Source of the DNA: Bacteriovoracaceae bacterium
GTDB lineage: Bacteria > Bdellovibrionota > Bacteriovoracia > Bacteriovoracales > Bacteriovoracaceae
Length of the DNA: 51,783 nucleotides
Assembly (NCBI GenBank): GCA_023137315.1
Contig: JAGLPP010000014.1
Coordinates: 1 to 51,783 of the forward strand
Direction: 5' to 3'
Shown here: positions 9,074-18,315 of the stretch, piece by piece
Layout: each line of letters starts with the position of its first letter
How positions within the stretch are numbered: the stretch's first letter is position 1
Notes under the pieces: generated by a model
Database searches by the model: none
Told to the model about the DNA's origin: nothing
The model's input: only the letters and a program-made list of their open reading frames with translations
Translations under genes and position numbers: made by a program

Positions 9074-10048
9074 ATGAGGTTATCAGCTTATTCCACAATT
9101 TTCACCCAGCTTGCCAGGTTCTCCCTGTTTCACACTCCTTCGCCGTCATTCATAACCTGGTCATTATCAAATAAATGTAACCTGAAATGTTCCTACTGCG
9201 CAATTGCCAACGAGCTGCGCCCTTGTGAAGAGCTTTCAAGATCCGATCTTCTAAAATTACAGGACTTTTGGATTAATCTTGGAACCAGATTTATATCCAT
9301 AACCGGTGGAGAACCTTTACTGAGCGATAATATCGATGTCTTTATTGATAACGCCAGTAAAAAAGGTGTTCTCCTAAGCATAAATACAAACGGTATTTTT
9401 GCCAGCGATTACATTGATCTCCTTAAAAAATGCAATGAAGTCAATATCAGTCTTGATGGCCCAAAGAATTTAAACTCTTTTCGCAACCTGGATTATGAAT
9501 ATGAAAATATTTTAAAATCGATTATGGCGCTTAGGGATGTGGTAAAACTCAAAATAAGTGTCACCATAAACAAGGAAAATTCAAAACATCTGGAAGAAAT
9601 TGTAAAATGGGGAATGGAATTAAAAACCCCCCTTCGTTTTCAACCTGTTTATGAATTTGAAGGCTGTACCAACAGCAAATCCTATTTATTGTCGGACAAC
9701 GAAACTCTTGCCGCAATCAATGATTTGATACGTTTAAAATCACAAAAAAAATACAGAAAGTATATTGCAAACTCAATATCCGATTTTTATTTTTGGAAGG
9801 AACAATTTTCAAACAAAATAGTACCGAATTGTCATGGAGGACTTTTATTCTTAAGAGTGGAACCTGATGGATCATTAAAGATTTGCGGTCGACAGGATGC
9901 TACTATTCCTTTTAATAATGTTTTCAAATATTCCTGGAAGGAAATAAGCGAAAAACTTGCATCGGGAAAAAAAGAGTGCCGGATATGTACGGCATCATCA
10001 GTGGCAAGACTAAACAGATGCGTAAAAATATTCAGGTGCGGTATATGA
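9074..10048 (+). CDS. radical SAM protein with SPASM-like C-terminus
   Basis: 324 residues. The [4Fe-4S]/SAM motif CNLKCSYC sits near residue 35, followed by the SAM-binding ITGGEPLL motif. The C-terminal part carries more Cys (NCHGG, KICGRQD, ECRICTASS, LNRC), consistent with auxiliary cluster binding as in SPASM or Twitch proteins. Such enzymes modify peptides or small metabolites; the substrate is unknown. The start is uncertain because the upstream AGG is weak. Its stop overlaps the next start (ATGA), so it is translationally coupled to the DegT aminotransferase. It heads the 9-18 kb island. Confidence 0.88.
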   Translation: MRLSAYSTIFTQLARFSLFHTPSPSFITWSLSNKCNLKCSYCAIANELRPCEELSRSDLLKLQDFWINLGTRFISITGGEPLLSDNIDVFIDNASKKGVLLSINTNGIFASDYIDLLKKCNEVNISLDGPKNLNSFRNLDYEYENILKSIMALRDVVKLKISVTINKENSKHLEEIVKWGMELKTPLRFQPVYEFEGCTNSKSYLLSDNETLAAINDLIRLKSQKKYRKYIANSISDFYFWKEQFSNKIVPNCHGGLLFLRVEPDGSLKICGRQDATIPFNNVFKYSWKEISEKLASGKKECRICTASSVARLNRCVKIFRCGI

Positions 10049-11247
10049 TTGTACGAAGAAGGAATATAATCCACAAGGGCGCACTTTACGGCTATATTTC
10101 AAAATGGATATCCAATTCCCTGATTGACGGCGAATATATAGACAAATTTGAAAAGGCCTTCGCCGGTTTTGCAAACATCAGCGAAGGAGTTGCAACCTCC
10201 TGCGGAATACATGCGCTTTCCATTATTCTGGAATTTTTTATAAAAGACAGGAAAAATGATGAAATATATGTTCCTGCGTATACCGCCAAAGTAATCAAGG
10301 ATTTTCTCGATTTGAATAATTATCGCTACAAGTTGATTGATATTGATCCAGAACGCGGAACAATGGATGCCCGGGATTTTGAACAAAAAATCACGTCAAA
10401 CGGCCGAATTGCGCTTATAACACACCTTTTTGGAAATGTTTGTTCACATGAAGTAATAAACCTTGCAAAGAAAAACGGATTAATAGTCGTTGAAGATTGT
10501 GCTCATGCACATGGGGCCTCAGTCGGAACACTTGGTGATGCCGCTTTTTACAGTTTTGACCATTGTAAATTAATAAACACATTCACCGGTGGGATTCTGC
10601 TTTCTGAAAACATGGAATTAATCAAATTTGCAAAAATGGATCTGGCCGGCAGAAGTAAACCGGGAAAAATAAAGCTTCTTATCAAGATTTTTTCAGGACT
10701 TCTGGAAAATCTTATCTTTGGAAAATATTTACTACCTTTTTCATTCTGGATACTACGGCATGAAAAATATTTGCGTAAACTTAAATCCAGTATTAATTTT
10801 ATAAGACGTGATAACTTGAAAACCTTTCACAGGTTTACCAACTTTCAGGCCTGCATTGGGTTAAAACAGCTTGAAAAGCTTGATCGTACCAATACGTCAA
10901 GATACTCAAAATATAAAAGATTACTGAACCATTTCAATGAAAATGTAAAATTTTTAAAAAAGACAAATGGCGACGTTATTTATTACATGATAGTTTTATC
11001 CAAGCATGCGCCAAATCTTAAAAAAGACCTGGCAGACCGTGGTATCGACAGTGGTATTGGAGAATCCATTATGTATCCGCTGGCAAAAAAATCACTGAAA
11101 CAATATCCAGGAACACTTCTGGCGATAAATAACTATGTTCAAATTCCAATACACTCAAAAGTTAAAGACAGTGATATCGAAATCATTGCACAGATCATTA
11201 ATTCATCTTCCGGCCAGATACCAGATAAAAAAGGAAAAGTCGTTTGA
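10045..11247 (+). CDS. DegT/DnrJ/EryC1/StrS-type PLP aminotransferase
   Basis: About 400 residues. The fold signature is visible: TSCGIHALSIIL (phosphate-binding region), VVEDCAHAHG (the Asp that holds the PLP pyridine nitrogen), and SFDHCKLINTFTGG, whose Lys is the expected PLP Schiff-base residue. The family transaminates keto-sugars or cyclitols. The ATG at 10045 overlaps the previous stop as ATGA, which is a better start than the upstream frame from 9976. The next gene starts inside its end (TTGA). In this context it may supply an amino group to a sugar or polyol that the radical SAM enzymes modify; that is inference. Confidence 0.9.
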   Translation: MIVRRRNIIHKGALYGYISKWISNSLIDGEYIDKFEKAFAGFANISEGVATSCGIHALSIILEFFIKDRKNDEIYVPAYTAKVIKDFLDLNNYRYKLIDIDPERGTMDARDFEQKITSNGRIALITHLFGNVCSHEVINLAKKNGLIVVEDCAHAHGASVGTLGDAAFYSFDHCKLINTFTGGILLSENMELIKFAKMDLAGRSKPGKIKLLIKIFSGLLENLIFGKYLLPFSFWILRHEKYLRKLKSSINFIRRDNLKTFHRFTNFQACIGLKQLEKLDRTNTSRYSKYKRLLNHFNENVKFLKKTNGDVIYYMIVLSKHAPNLKKDLADRGIDSGIGESIMYPLAKKSLKQYPGTLLAINNYVQIPIHSKVKDSDIEIIAQIINSSSGQIPDKKGKVV

Positions 11248-12695
11248 AAATTGCATTAATCTATCCTCCATTCCGTCATAAGATGTTCAATGAAAATCTG
11301 GCCCTTGTTGATCATGAGTTCGGACGGTTCCCATACATCAGTTATGGATATCTGGCATGTGAGGCAAAACGCTTAAACCATCACGTAAAGCTCTTTGATG
11401 CTGCCGCAACAAAAAAAAGTTATGATGAGACGTTGAATGAATTGAAAAAATACGGCCCGGATTTTCTGGCCTTTGCAGCACATGCAGCACAAAGCTTTCA
11501 TGATATGACCAGTTGGGCATATCTACTAAAAAAAGACCTCGGTCTACCTTCCCTGGTCGGTGGATACGAGGCAAAAAGATATCCAATGGAGATCATGGCC
11601 CACGATTGTTTTGATTTTCTCTGTGCTGATGATATCAGTCCTTTTTTTGAAAAATTTCTCCGGGTTTTTGAAGATAATGGAGATTATAATTCAGTACCAA
11701 ATCTTTATTACAGAACTGACGGCCGGATAAACCACACCTTCAATCAAAAATCCATTTCATTCAGGGAGCATCCAATCCCTGACCGTTCAATATTTGATAA
11801 TTCTCTTTATTATTCGCATGTATCACAAAGAAAGAACTTTACCATCGGCTTCAGTTCAATCGGCTGTCCGTACAATTGCTCCTATTGCTGCATGCATGAC
11901 TCCGGTTTTGTACCAAGATCGGCCGAGCAGACAGCAGATGAAATGGAAGAATGTATTAAAAAACACAATATTCATGAAATAGACTGGTTTGATCCCATAA
12001 TGTTATTTTCCAAAAACAGAATATATAAACTGTGTAGCATCATAAAAGAGAGAAAATTGGACATCATCTGGTCTTCCCGCACCCGGGTGGAAACATTAAT
12101 GATGGCACCTGGCGACCCGCGCCCCGATGAAAAATTTCTTGATGCCCTGGAAGAGGGAAAATGCAAAAGACTGTTTATAGGAATAGAGTCAGGAAGCAAC
12201 ACTGTTCTTGAAAACGTAAATAAAGTTATTGAATTGGACAAAATAAGACCTGTGTTGGAGGCTGCAAACAAAAGAGGTATCAGAATACTGGGTTTTTTCA
12301 TGCTTGGAAATCCGGGGGAAACCATGGATACGATAAGGCAAACAATTAAATTTTCCAAACAGCTTCCACTTGATTATGCCCAGTTCAGTATGACCATCAT
12401 GAAACCGCATACTGAACTGGCACAAAAATATATGACCGATATTGGTAAAGAGGATTATTGGAGAAATTACATACTTGGCAAGGAAAAGGAAAAAGCGCTA
12501 CCGATGCCGTGGACAAAATTAACAAGAGCTGAAATTGAGAAAATCACTTTGCTGGCATATCTGGAATTCTATTTAAGGCCGCGATATATACTGAAAGCAA
12601 TATTAAAAATCCGTTCATTAAGAGAAATCATCCGCTACAGCAAGGTTCTGTTAAAATTCATCAACAGTTATCTTCTATCGAAGATTAAAAAATAA
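11244..12695 (+). CDS. B12-binding-like radical SAM protein
   Basis: 483 residues. An N-terminal Rossmann-like region (MKIALIYPPF start, LVGGYEAKRYP) fits a cobalamin-binding domain, although the classical DxHxxG motif is not evident. The radical SAM motif is GCPYNCSYC, followed by the typical ESGS and GFFMLGNPGE segments. Enzymes of this class do methylations, ring formations or other hard carbon chemistry; the substrate is unknown. It starts with TTG, overlapping the upstream stop, with an AGGA-type site (AAGGAAAAG) before it. Its 3' end overlaps the convergent next gene by 21 bases. Confidence 0.88.
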   Translation: MKIALIYPPFRHKMFNENLALVDHEFGRFPYISYGYLACEAKRLNHHVKLFDAAATKKSYDETLNELKKYGPDFLAFAAHAAQSFHDMTSWAYLLKKDLGLPSLVGGYEAKRYPMEIMAHDCFDFLCADDISPFFEKFLRVFEDNGDYNSVPNLYYRTDGRINHTFNQKSISFREHPIPDRSIFDNSLYYSHVSQRKNFTIGFSSIGCPYNCSYCCMHDSGFVPRSAEQTADEMEECIKKHNIHEIDWFDPIMLFSKNRIYKLCSIIKERKLDIIWSSRTRVETLMMAPGDPRPDEKFLDALEEGKCKRLFIGIESGSNTVLENVNKVIELDKIRPVLEAANKRGIRILGFFMLGNPGETMDTIRQTIKFSKQLPLDYAQFSMTIMKPHTELAQKYMTDIGKEDYWRNYILGKEKEKALPMPWTKLTRAEIEKITLLAYLEFYLRPRYILKAILKIRSLREIIRYSKVLLKFINSYLLSKIKK

Positions 12696-14084
12696 TATCC
12701 TGATGGTAAATCTGATTCCATCCATTAAAAATCGTTTTGCAGCTCCCGGATTGAAGAACAAATCATTCACCATTGAACTGGTCAGAGAAAGCAGGGTGGA
12801 GGGACTTAATAACCAATTCAAATAAAATTTTCTAAAATACTTCTTCAATTCGACTGTGCTTACTTTTGAAAAATTATACTCAAAACAATTATAATGATGG
12901 ATTGATTCCTTATAGTCCTGCTTGATTTTTTCAAAGACTTGTGACCCCGGATAAGGAGTGAAATAGGCCAGCTGAATAAGATCAGGCCTTAAATTTTTTA
13001 ATAACTTTATGGTTTTCTCAATATCCTCACGCTCCTCCCCTGGGGAACCAAGCAGGAAAAAGCCAACCGTCTTTATTCCAATTTTTTTACAAAAATCGAA
13101 GATTTCCATTGCGTGAGGCAGGTCGTTGTTTTTGTTCAGCATGGACAGAATCCGTGGAGAGCCCGACTCTATTCCAAATCCAATACTGCAACATCCGGCC
13201 GATTTCATTTCCATCAACAAATCCTTGTCAACATTGTTGATATTAGTTTGTACAATCCATTTGATCTTCAGATTCCTCCTTTTAAGTTCCAGGCAAAGCT
13301 CTTTCACCTTGCTTTTATCAATGGTGAAGGAATCATCCCTGAACTGAACAATTGTGACACCTTTTTGAGCCATTTTTTCCATCTCATCAACAGTTCTTTT
13401 TGCAGAATGATATCTCATTCTGTCACCACGTGAATTTCTAAGCGTCGGAGAACAAAAAATACACTTGTACGGACATCCCCGTGAATGCATTAAAAAACCA
13501 AATCTTTTTTTTGTTCCAAATGGGACAGGATAATATGTGAAATATCCTGCCGACAGAAACGGATCGGTATAGGGATTTGGCAGCTCATCAAGATTATCAA
13601 CAAGTTGTTCCTCGTTATGGATTATTTTCCCGTCTATTTTCCAGGTAATATTCGGGATGTTTGAAAAATTATAATTGCCGTCATTTTTAATTGCCTGCAA
13701 TAACAGGCCAAAAGACAGCTCCGGCTCACCGCTGATTGCTGCCAATAATGGTATATCTTCTGAAAAAAGCTTTTCTGCATAACATGAAAAAATATGTCCC
13801 ATTCCTATAATATTTTTTTTTGTATTTTTAAATAATTTAATAAAGGTTTCAAAACTTGGTGATTTTGCCTTGACGACAATAAGATCAAAATCATCCCTGC
13901 TGATCATTTTTTTTAAATCATCAAATGTGAATCTAAAGGCCTCCAGATCGATAAATTCAAAGTGACATTTGAGGTTTAAAGCCGTTCGCATCATTATGGA
14001 AATATCAATAGGCATCATTACATTTTCAGGGTGATGGAAATGGATGTCATAATATGAAGCAAGTCGTATAAATAAAATTTTCAT
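12675..14084 (-). CDS. B12-binding-like radical SAM protein
   Basis: 469 residues with the same architecture as the gene at 11244: an N-terminal Rossmann-like region, a GCPYKCIFC radical SAM motif, GFGIESGSPRIL, and GFFLLGSPGEERED. The two are divergent paralogues rather than copies. Its ATG overlaps the upstream stop by one base (TAATG), so it is coupled to the third such enzyme at 14084-15247 and to the SDR before that. The C-terminal ~60 residues are basic and hydrophobic (region LLSPSTLLSLTSSMV), possibly membrane-associated. Substrate unknown. Confidence 0.88.
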   Translation of the reverse strand: MKILFIRLASYYDIHFHHPENVMMPIDISIMMRTALNLKCHFEFIDLEAFRFTFDDLKKMISRDDFDLIVVKAKSPSFETFIKLFKNTKKNIIGMGHIFSCYAEKLFSEDIPLLAAISGEPELSFGLLLQAIKNDGNYNFSNIPNITWKIDGKIIHNEEQLVDNLDELPNPYTDPFLSAGYFTYYPVPFGTKKRFGFLMHSRGCPYKCIFCSPTLRNSRGDRMRYHSAKRTVDEMEKMAQKGVTIVQFRDDSFTIDKSKVKELCLELKRRNLKIKWIVQTNINNVDKDLLMEMKSAGCCSIGFGIESGSPRILSMLNKNNDLPHAMEIFDFCKKIGIKTVGFFLLGSPGEEREDIEKTIKLLKNLRPDLIQLAYFTPYPGSQVFEKIKQDYKESIHHYNCFEYNFSKVSTVELKKYFRKFYLNWLLSPSTLLSLTSSMVNDLFFNPGAAKRFLMDGIRFTIRILFFNLR

Positions 14085-15247
14085 TATATAATGTCTCTCA
14101 TGAATTTGCAGAACACCTTTTTAATAAAATTCCTGTAATTTTTGACCATTATTACAATATTTATAAAATTATGAGGCAAGGTATAAAAAAACAGATAAGA
14201 AAATATCTGCAAACTCCTTGTTTTCCAACTGACACCGTATACCCCGTAATGACACATGTCCGGATTAACCAACAATGACACGATAAAAGTTTTTAAATCC
14301 TTTATGATATTACTTTGAGGTAATCCATATATTAAATACAAGGTTACGATCACCCTGTTCCTCTTACAATGTATTATCACATCCCTGATATGCGAAGTGG
14401 TATAGCCACCACGTCCAATTTCATCCAAAACTCCCCTGTCAAAGTGTTCTACTCCCAGGGTGATATGGAAACAGCCGGATTGTTTCATCACTTCAATGAG
14501 TTTTTTGTCAATATTGCCTGGATACAAACCATTAAGACATTGCCAGGATATGAGCAGGGAATTGTCCATAAACGTCTTGCATAATTGCATCAGATGTTTC
14601 GTATCATTATTTATCAAGTCATCTTCAAAAACAAAATTATCAACTCCCTGGCCTTGAGCAAGCCTGATATCCCTTACAATATCATCCATGCAACGACTGA
14701 AATATTCTTTTTTTTCAAGACAATATGAACAATCAAAGCTGCAACCAATTGAAGTCAGCATGGATACATGGATTGCTGATGCAAAGAGTGTTTTGTTGTA
14801 ACGTCCAAATTCAATAATGGACCAATTTGGAGCATGGTCATATATGCAGTATTCGGACTCATGGCCTTTAATGAACGACAGTCCCCAGTCCTTAAAAAAA
14901 ATTGAACATACAACCTTTATATCTGGTATTTTTGTTTCAATGGCAATTGTGGATCTCAGAGATAACAGGTATTTGGTTTTTCCAGGAAAAATCACTGACA
15001 ATAATTTAAAATTATTTTCAAGTATTTCAAGATCACTGTTGCATAATGCCCTTGCCGGTTCAATCACTATAAAGATCAAATCAGACGCATCTTTGGACTC
15101 CATCAATACTCTGACATCCTGATCAAAGTTCAAATCCAAAAACCGACTTTTCAAATTATGTGAACGTAAAAATCCATCCAGATAGCAGGATATAAAAGGA
15201 ACGGTAACCTCCGCTTTGATTGCAGGCCTAACGATCAAACAAGTCAA
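14084..15247 (-). CDS. radical SAM protein (B12-binding type, shorter)
   Basis: 387 residues. The radical SAM motif is GCSFDCSYC, with LGVEHFDRGVLDEIGRG and LYLIYGLPQSN further on, typical of the class. The N-terminal region is shorter than in its neighbours. The TTG start at 15247 is well supported by AGGAAGGA 5 bases upstream, and it overlaps the upstream SDR by 20 bases. Gene order SDR, this gene, then the 469-residue paralogue forms one minus-strand operon. Substrate unknown. Confidence 0.82.
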   Translation of the reverse strand: MTCLIVRPAIKAEVTVPFISCYLDGFLRSHNLKSRFLDLNFDQDVRVLMESKDASDLIFIVIEPARALCNSDLEILENNFKLLSVIFPGKTKYLLSLRSTIAIETKIPDIKVVCSIFFKDWGLSFIKGHESEYCIYDHAPNWSIIEFGRYNKTLFASAIHVSMLTSIGCSFDCSYCLEKKEYFSRCMDDIVRDIRLAQGQGVDNFVFEDDLINNDTKHLMQLCKTFMDNSLLISWQCLNGLYPGNIDKKLIEVMKQSGCFHITLGVEHFDRGVLDEIGRGGYTTSHIRDVIIHCKRNRVIVTLYLIYGLPQSNIIKDLKTFIVSLLVNPDMCHYGVYGVSWKTRSLQIFSYLFFYTLPHNFINIVIMVKNYRNFIKKVFCKFMRDII

Positions 15248-16004
15248 ATGATTCCTTCCTGTTTAAAAACCGTGTTAAACAATCTCCAACTCTCCATCCG
15301 ACCAGATTAAAGACAATATATTGCAACTTTGATCTTACTCCAATAAAAACATATCGCCTTTTCCTGGAAATTGCCCTGATGCATTTTCCAGCAACATAAT
15401 CCAATGGTAAAAGTCTTGGATGTCTCGATAAATCCATATTGCCTTTATGCAAAAAAGGACTTTTAAAGGCACACACCACTGCAAGCGTGACTGATATCCC
15501 CTTTTGCCTTAACTCTTTTCGGATTGATCTCCAAAAATAATTGAGAGAGGACTTGCTAAGACCATACGATATCTGGAAATATGATGGTTTTAATGATGCC
15601 GTTGATGAGATAACCAATATCTGCGAATCTTTTTTTAAGAATGTTTCCAATTCCGAAATCATTATTAGCTGGGAAATTAAATTTGTATTTATGACATCAA
15701 GATGAACCTTGAGATTTGAAAAAAATCTTCCACAATGATTCAGACCGGCATTAAAAACCACAAGATCAAGCTTATCGGTTATCCCTTCAATTTCCGATTT
15801 TAATCCATGAAGCTCCTGCGTATTTTTTAAATCCAGACAAATGGGGATAAAATTTGAATTAAATTTTTTTTGCAGTCGAACAGGCCAATCTTGAGACTGG
15901 TCAATTCCAATCACGATATAATCTTCGTTAATCAATCGCTCGGAAAGTGCAGCTCCCAACCCCGAAGCCGCTCCAGTAACAAGAGCATAGTTGTTCAGTT
16001 TCAT
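15228..16004 (-). CDS. short-chain dehydrogenase/reductase (SDR)
   Basis: 258 residues. The nucleotide-binding TGAASGLG motif, the NAG motif (VFNAG) and the active-site SST plus YGLSK (Tyr-x-x-x-Lys) are all present, so it should be an active NAD(P)-dependent oxidoreductase. The C-terminal ~40 residues are basic and hydrophobic and may bind membrane. AAGGTGG precedes the ATG. It is the first gene of the minus-strand operon with two radical SAM enzymes and is divergent from the membrane-protein pair at 16092. Confidence 0.9.
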   Translation of the reverse strand: MKLNNYALVTGAASGLGAALSERLINEDYIVIGIDQSQDWPVRLQKKFNSNFIPICLDLKNTQELHGLKSEIEGITDKLDLVVFNAGLNHCGRFFSNLKVHLDVINTNLISQLIMISELETFLKKDSQILVISSTASLKPSYFQISYGLSKSSLNYFWRSIRKELRQKGISVTLAVVCAFKSPFLHKGNMDLSRHPRLLPLDYVAGKCIRAISRKRRYVFIGVRSKLQYIVFNLVGWRVGDCLTRFLNRKESFDLFDR

Positions 16005-16091
16005 TTAGAACCACCTTTCGATGCACTATATCGACTTATAATCATAAATTAATGTATTCTAAAAGTCTGCATTTATATATATACTTTAAAA

Positions 16092-17396
16092 GTGCCTATA
16101 CGACATATTCTTTCCCTATTCATCATGGTATTTTTTACATTTTTTTTAATGTGGGTTGGCAAGGCATCTCTTTTTGAGACTGGATCATTAAATCTGTATA
16201 TGATCCTCACCACGGCCAAACCATTTTTTTTTCCGGGTAAATTTTTAATCTCCATCATTCAATATCCGGTCATCCTGGCCTCTTTTCTCACTACAAATTT
16301 AATCATCTTGTCTTATCTCTACGGCTTCTTTTATTGTTTTTCACCTTTTCTGTTCTTTTTTCTTATATATAAAAACGTAAAACACCCCTATCTTTTTTTC
16401 ATCCTTGCCACAGGCATTTTGTTTTCCATTTCATTTTCAAGAATTACATCGGAAAAAACACTGGCCCTTTGTCTTTTCTGGTATTTTTTATCCTACGAAT
16501 ATAAAAAAGACAGAAATCCATATATTGGTTGGGTTTTGGCCACGATTAGCGCAATATTTCATCCGATATCAGGGCCCATGCTTGGCCTCTGGGGAATAAT
16601 AGAACTTATCCTGTCCAGGCCAAAAACACTTTTAAAAAAGATATTATACTGTCTTTCGCCGGCCTTGATTTCATTCATCTATTCATTTTTACCGTCCTCT
16701 ATCAAGTGGCATAATATTTTAAATGTGACGATTTTCTTCGATGATTTGAAGGATGGATACCTGCCTGTCATCACAGGAACCATACTCGCCACATTATTTT
16801 TTATACTTGCTTGGTTTTTACTGAATCCGCAAAAATATCATAAATACATCAAATATATTTTAATTCTCATGGTTTTAACCGTCGCTTCAGCCATGGAAAT
16901 GATATGGGAGTTTAAATATTTCATTCCGCTATTTTTCCTACCCTTGTGTTTTGTTTTTATATATGTAAAAAAAACCTCCATCCCTACAGTTCCAACACGG
17001 TTTTATCGTAATTTACCATTATTGGGTTTGAGCTTTCTATTCATTATTTTCCTGTTAATCGGCCGGGAACGAATCAGTTGGAGCAGGGTTAATGATATTC
17101 TGGAGAAAAGAAATACAAAGTGTATCGATCATTACGAACTAAAACAAATATACGTTTCCAAATATGGTCACGATCTGCCCTACGAGGATTTTCTACAAAC
17201 CAGATTGATTTTTGAAGATGGAAACAACATGATCAAACGAATGGTTTATATCGGTGAAATGAAATGTCCATATATACTGGAGCAGGGAAATCTGAAATTG
17301 TTATTGGAACGAACAAAACAGGAAGTTCCGCCTATTTACAAGTTCAAATATAATACCAATTTTTTTAATTTTGATGAATTCTTTGAATATGAATAA
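16092..17396 (+). CDS. polytopic membrane protein, GT-C-like (function unknown)
   Basis: 434 residues with about nine to eleven predicted membrane spans and a soluble C-terminal tail of ~90 residues. The overall form (first span, then a loop, then many spans and a terminal domain) resembles GT-C glycosyltransferases or polymer-modifying membrane proteins, but no catalytic motif can be assigned. The GTG at 16092 has no Shine-Dalgarno; a -10-like TATACT sits 6 bases before it, so a leaderless mRNA is possible. An alternative ATG is at 16125. The next gene starts within its 3' end. Confidence 0.7.
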   Translation: MPIRHILSLFIMVFFTFFLMWVGKASLFETGSLNLYMILTTAKPFFFPGKFLISIIQYPVILASFLTTNLIILSYLYGFFYCFSPFLFFFLIYKNVKHPYLFFILATGILFSISFSRITSEKTLALCLFWYFLSYEYKKDRNPYIGWVLATISAIFHPISGPMLGLWGIIELILSRPKTLLKKILYCLSPALISFIYSFLPSSIKWHNILNVTIFFDDLKDGYLPVITGTILATLFFILAWFLLNPQKYHKYIKYILILMVLTVASAMEMIWEFKYFIPLFFLPLCFVFIYVKKTSIPTVPTRFYRNLPLLGLSFLFIIFLLIGRERISWSRVNDILEKRNTKCIDHYELKQIYVSKYGHDLPYEDFLQTRLIFEDGNNMIKRMVYIGEMKCPYILEQGNLKLLLERTKQEVPPIYKFKYNTNFFNFDEFFEYE

Positions 17397-18315
17397 CAGC
17401 ATTACAAAAAAAGATACATTATTGATAGTAGTCGGCATAATCGTCACCATCCTGATTTTTTATATTCTTCTTCAATATGTGGATTTACAACAAATGCTTC
17501 AGCTTTTCAGCAAAACCGAAAAATGGTTTATTCTTCCGGCACTATTAATTTCACTTACAGCAAAGTTTTTTCTGGCCCCCTTTAAATGGTTTCGTTTACT
17601 AAAATTTTATCATCAAACAATATCATTCAAGGAGACCTTTTTAATTTGGGCGGCAATGACTCCAATGCGTGCAATATTCCCATTAAAATCAGGGGCCCTT
17701 TTGCATGCGGTTTATTTAAACAGACATCACGAAGTCGACTGGTCAAAGGGTGTTAGTTCCGTTGTATTTGATAAATTTTATAATTTACTGGCATTACTCT
17801 CACTTGTTCCTTTGGCAGTAATCTTTTTACAAATCCCGTTAAGCATTAAAATCCCAACGATAATATTATTTCTTTTATTTCTCATACTTTTGTTTTTCGG
17901 CATCGGTATCAGAGGTGCATGGTCGAAACTGGTCCCGACTTTGCCGACAATTTCCTTCTCACAAAAGCTGGAATTATTCATCATGGCATTGATATTTCAA
18001 CTGTCCGACGTACTCGTTTTTTTTCTGGTGTTTAAATCGCTGAATTCCACGCCACCATTTGGCATGATGTTATTGTATATCCCTCTGGCCGGCATAATAT
18101 CAAATATCCCGATAACAATCATGGGAATCGGAAGCCGGGAGGCCCTGCTGCTTGTTTTATTCAAATCACTTTACTCTCCTGAAACATTACTTGGTGCCGG
18201 AATAATTTTTTCCTTCGTCAGCTACTTCATAACGGCCCTGGCCGGCCTTCCATTCATGTTACCTTTTATAAAAACGTGGTTTCAGAAAAAGAGAGATATT
18301 AATTTTTTAAAATAG
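17374..18315 (+). CDS. flippase-like membrane protein (LPG_synthase_TM / UPF0104 family)
   Basis: 313 residues, about eight membrane spans. The pattern of the lysylphosphatidylglycerol-synthetase transmembrane family (also AglD/YbhN-like) is seen: R-P-L-K-S-G region (RAIFPLKSGALLHA), and the conserved GIGSREALLL segment near residue 255. These proteins are thought to move or act on lipid-linked molecules. The start is uncertain: ATG 17374 and ATG 17389 both lack a good ribosome binding site, but both overlap the upstream gene, so coupling is likely. The 3' end overlaps the convergent DUF523 gene by 34 bases. Confidence 0.82.
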   Translation: MNSLNMNNSITKKDTLLIVVGIIVTILIFYILLQYVDLQQMLQLFSKTEKWFILPALLISLTAKFFLAPFKWFRLLKFYHQTISFKETFLIWAAMTPMRAIFPLKSGALLHAVYLNRHHEVDWSKGVSSVVFDKFYNLLALLSLVPLAVIFLQIPLSIKIPTIILFLLFLILLFFGIGIRGAWSKLVPTLPTISFSQKLELFIMALIFQLSDVLVFFLVFKSLNSTPPFGMMLLYIPLAGIISNIPITIMGIGSREALLLVLFKSLYSPETLLGAGIIFSFVSYFITALAGLPFMLPFIKTWFQKKRDINFLK

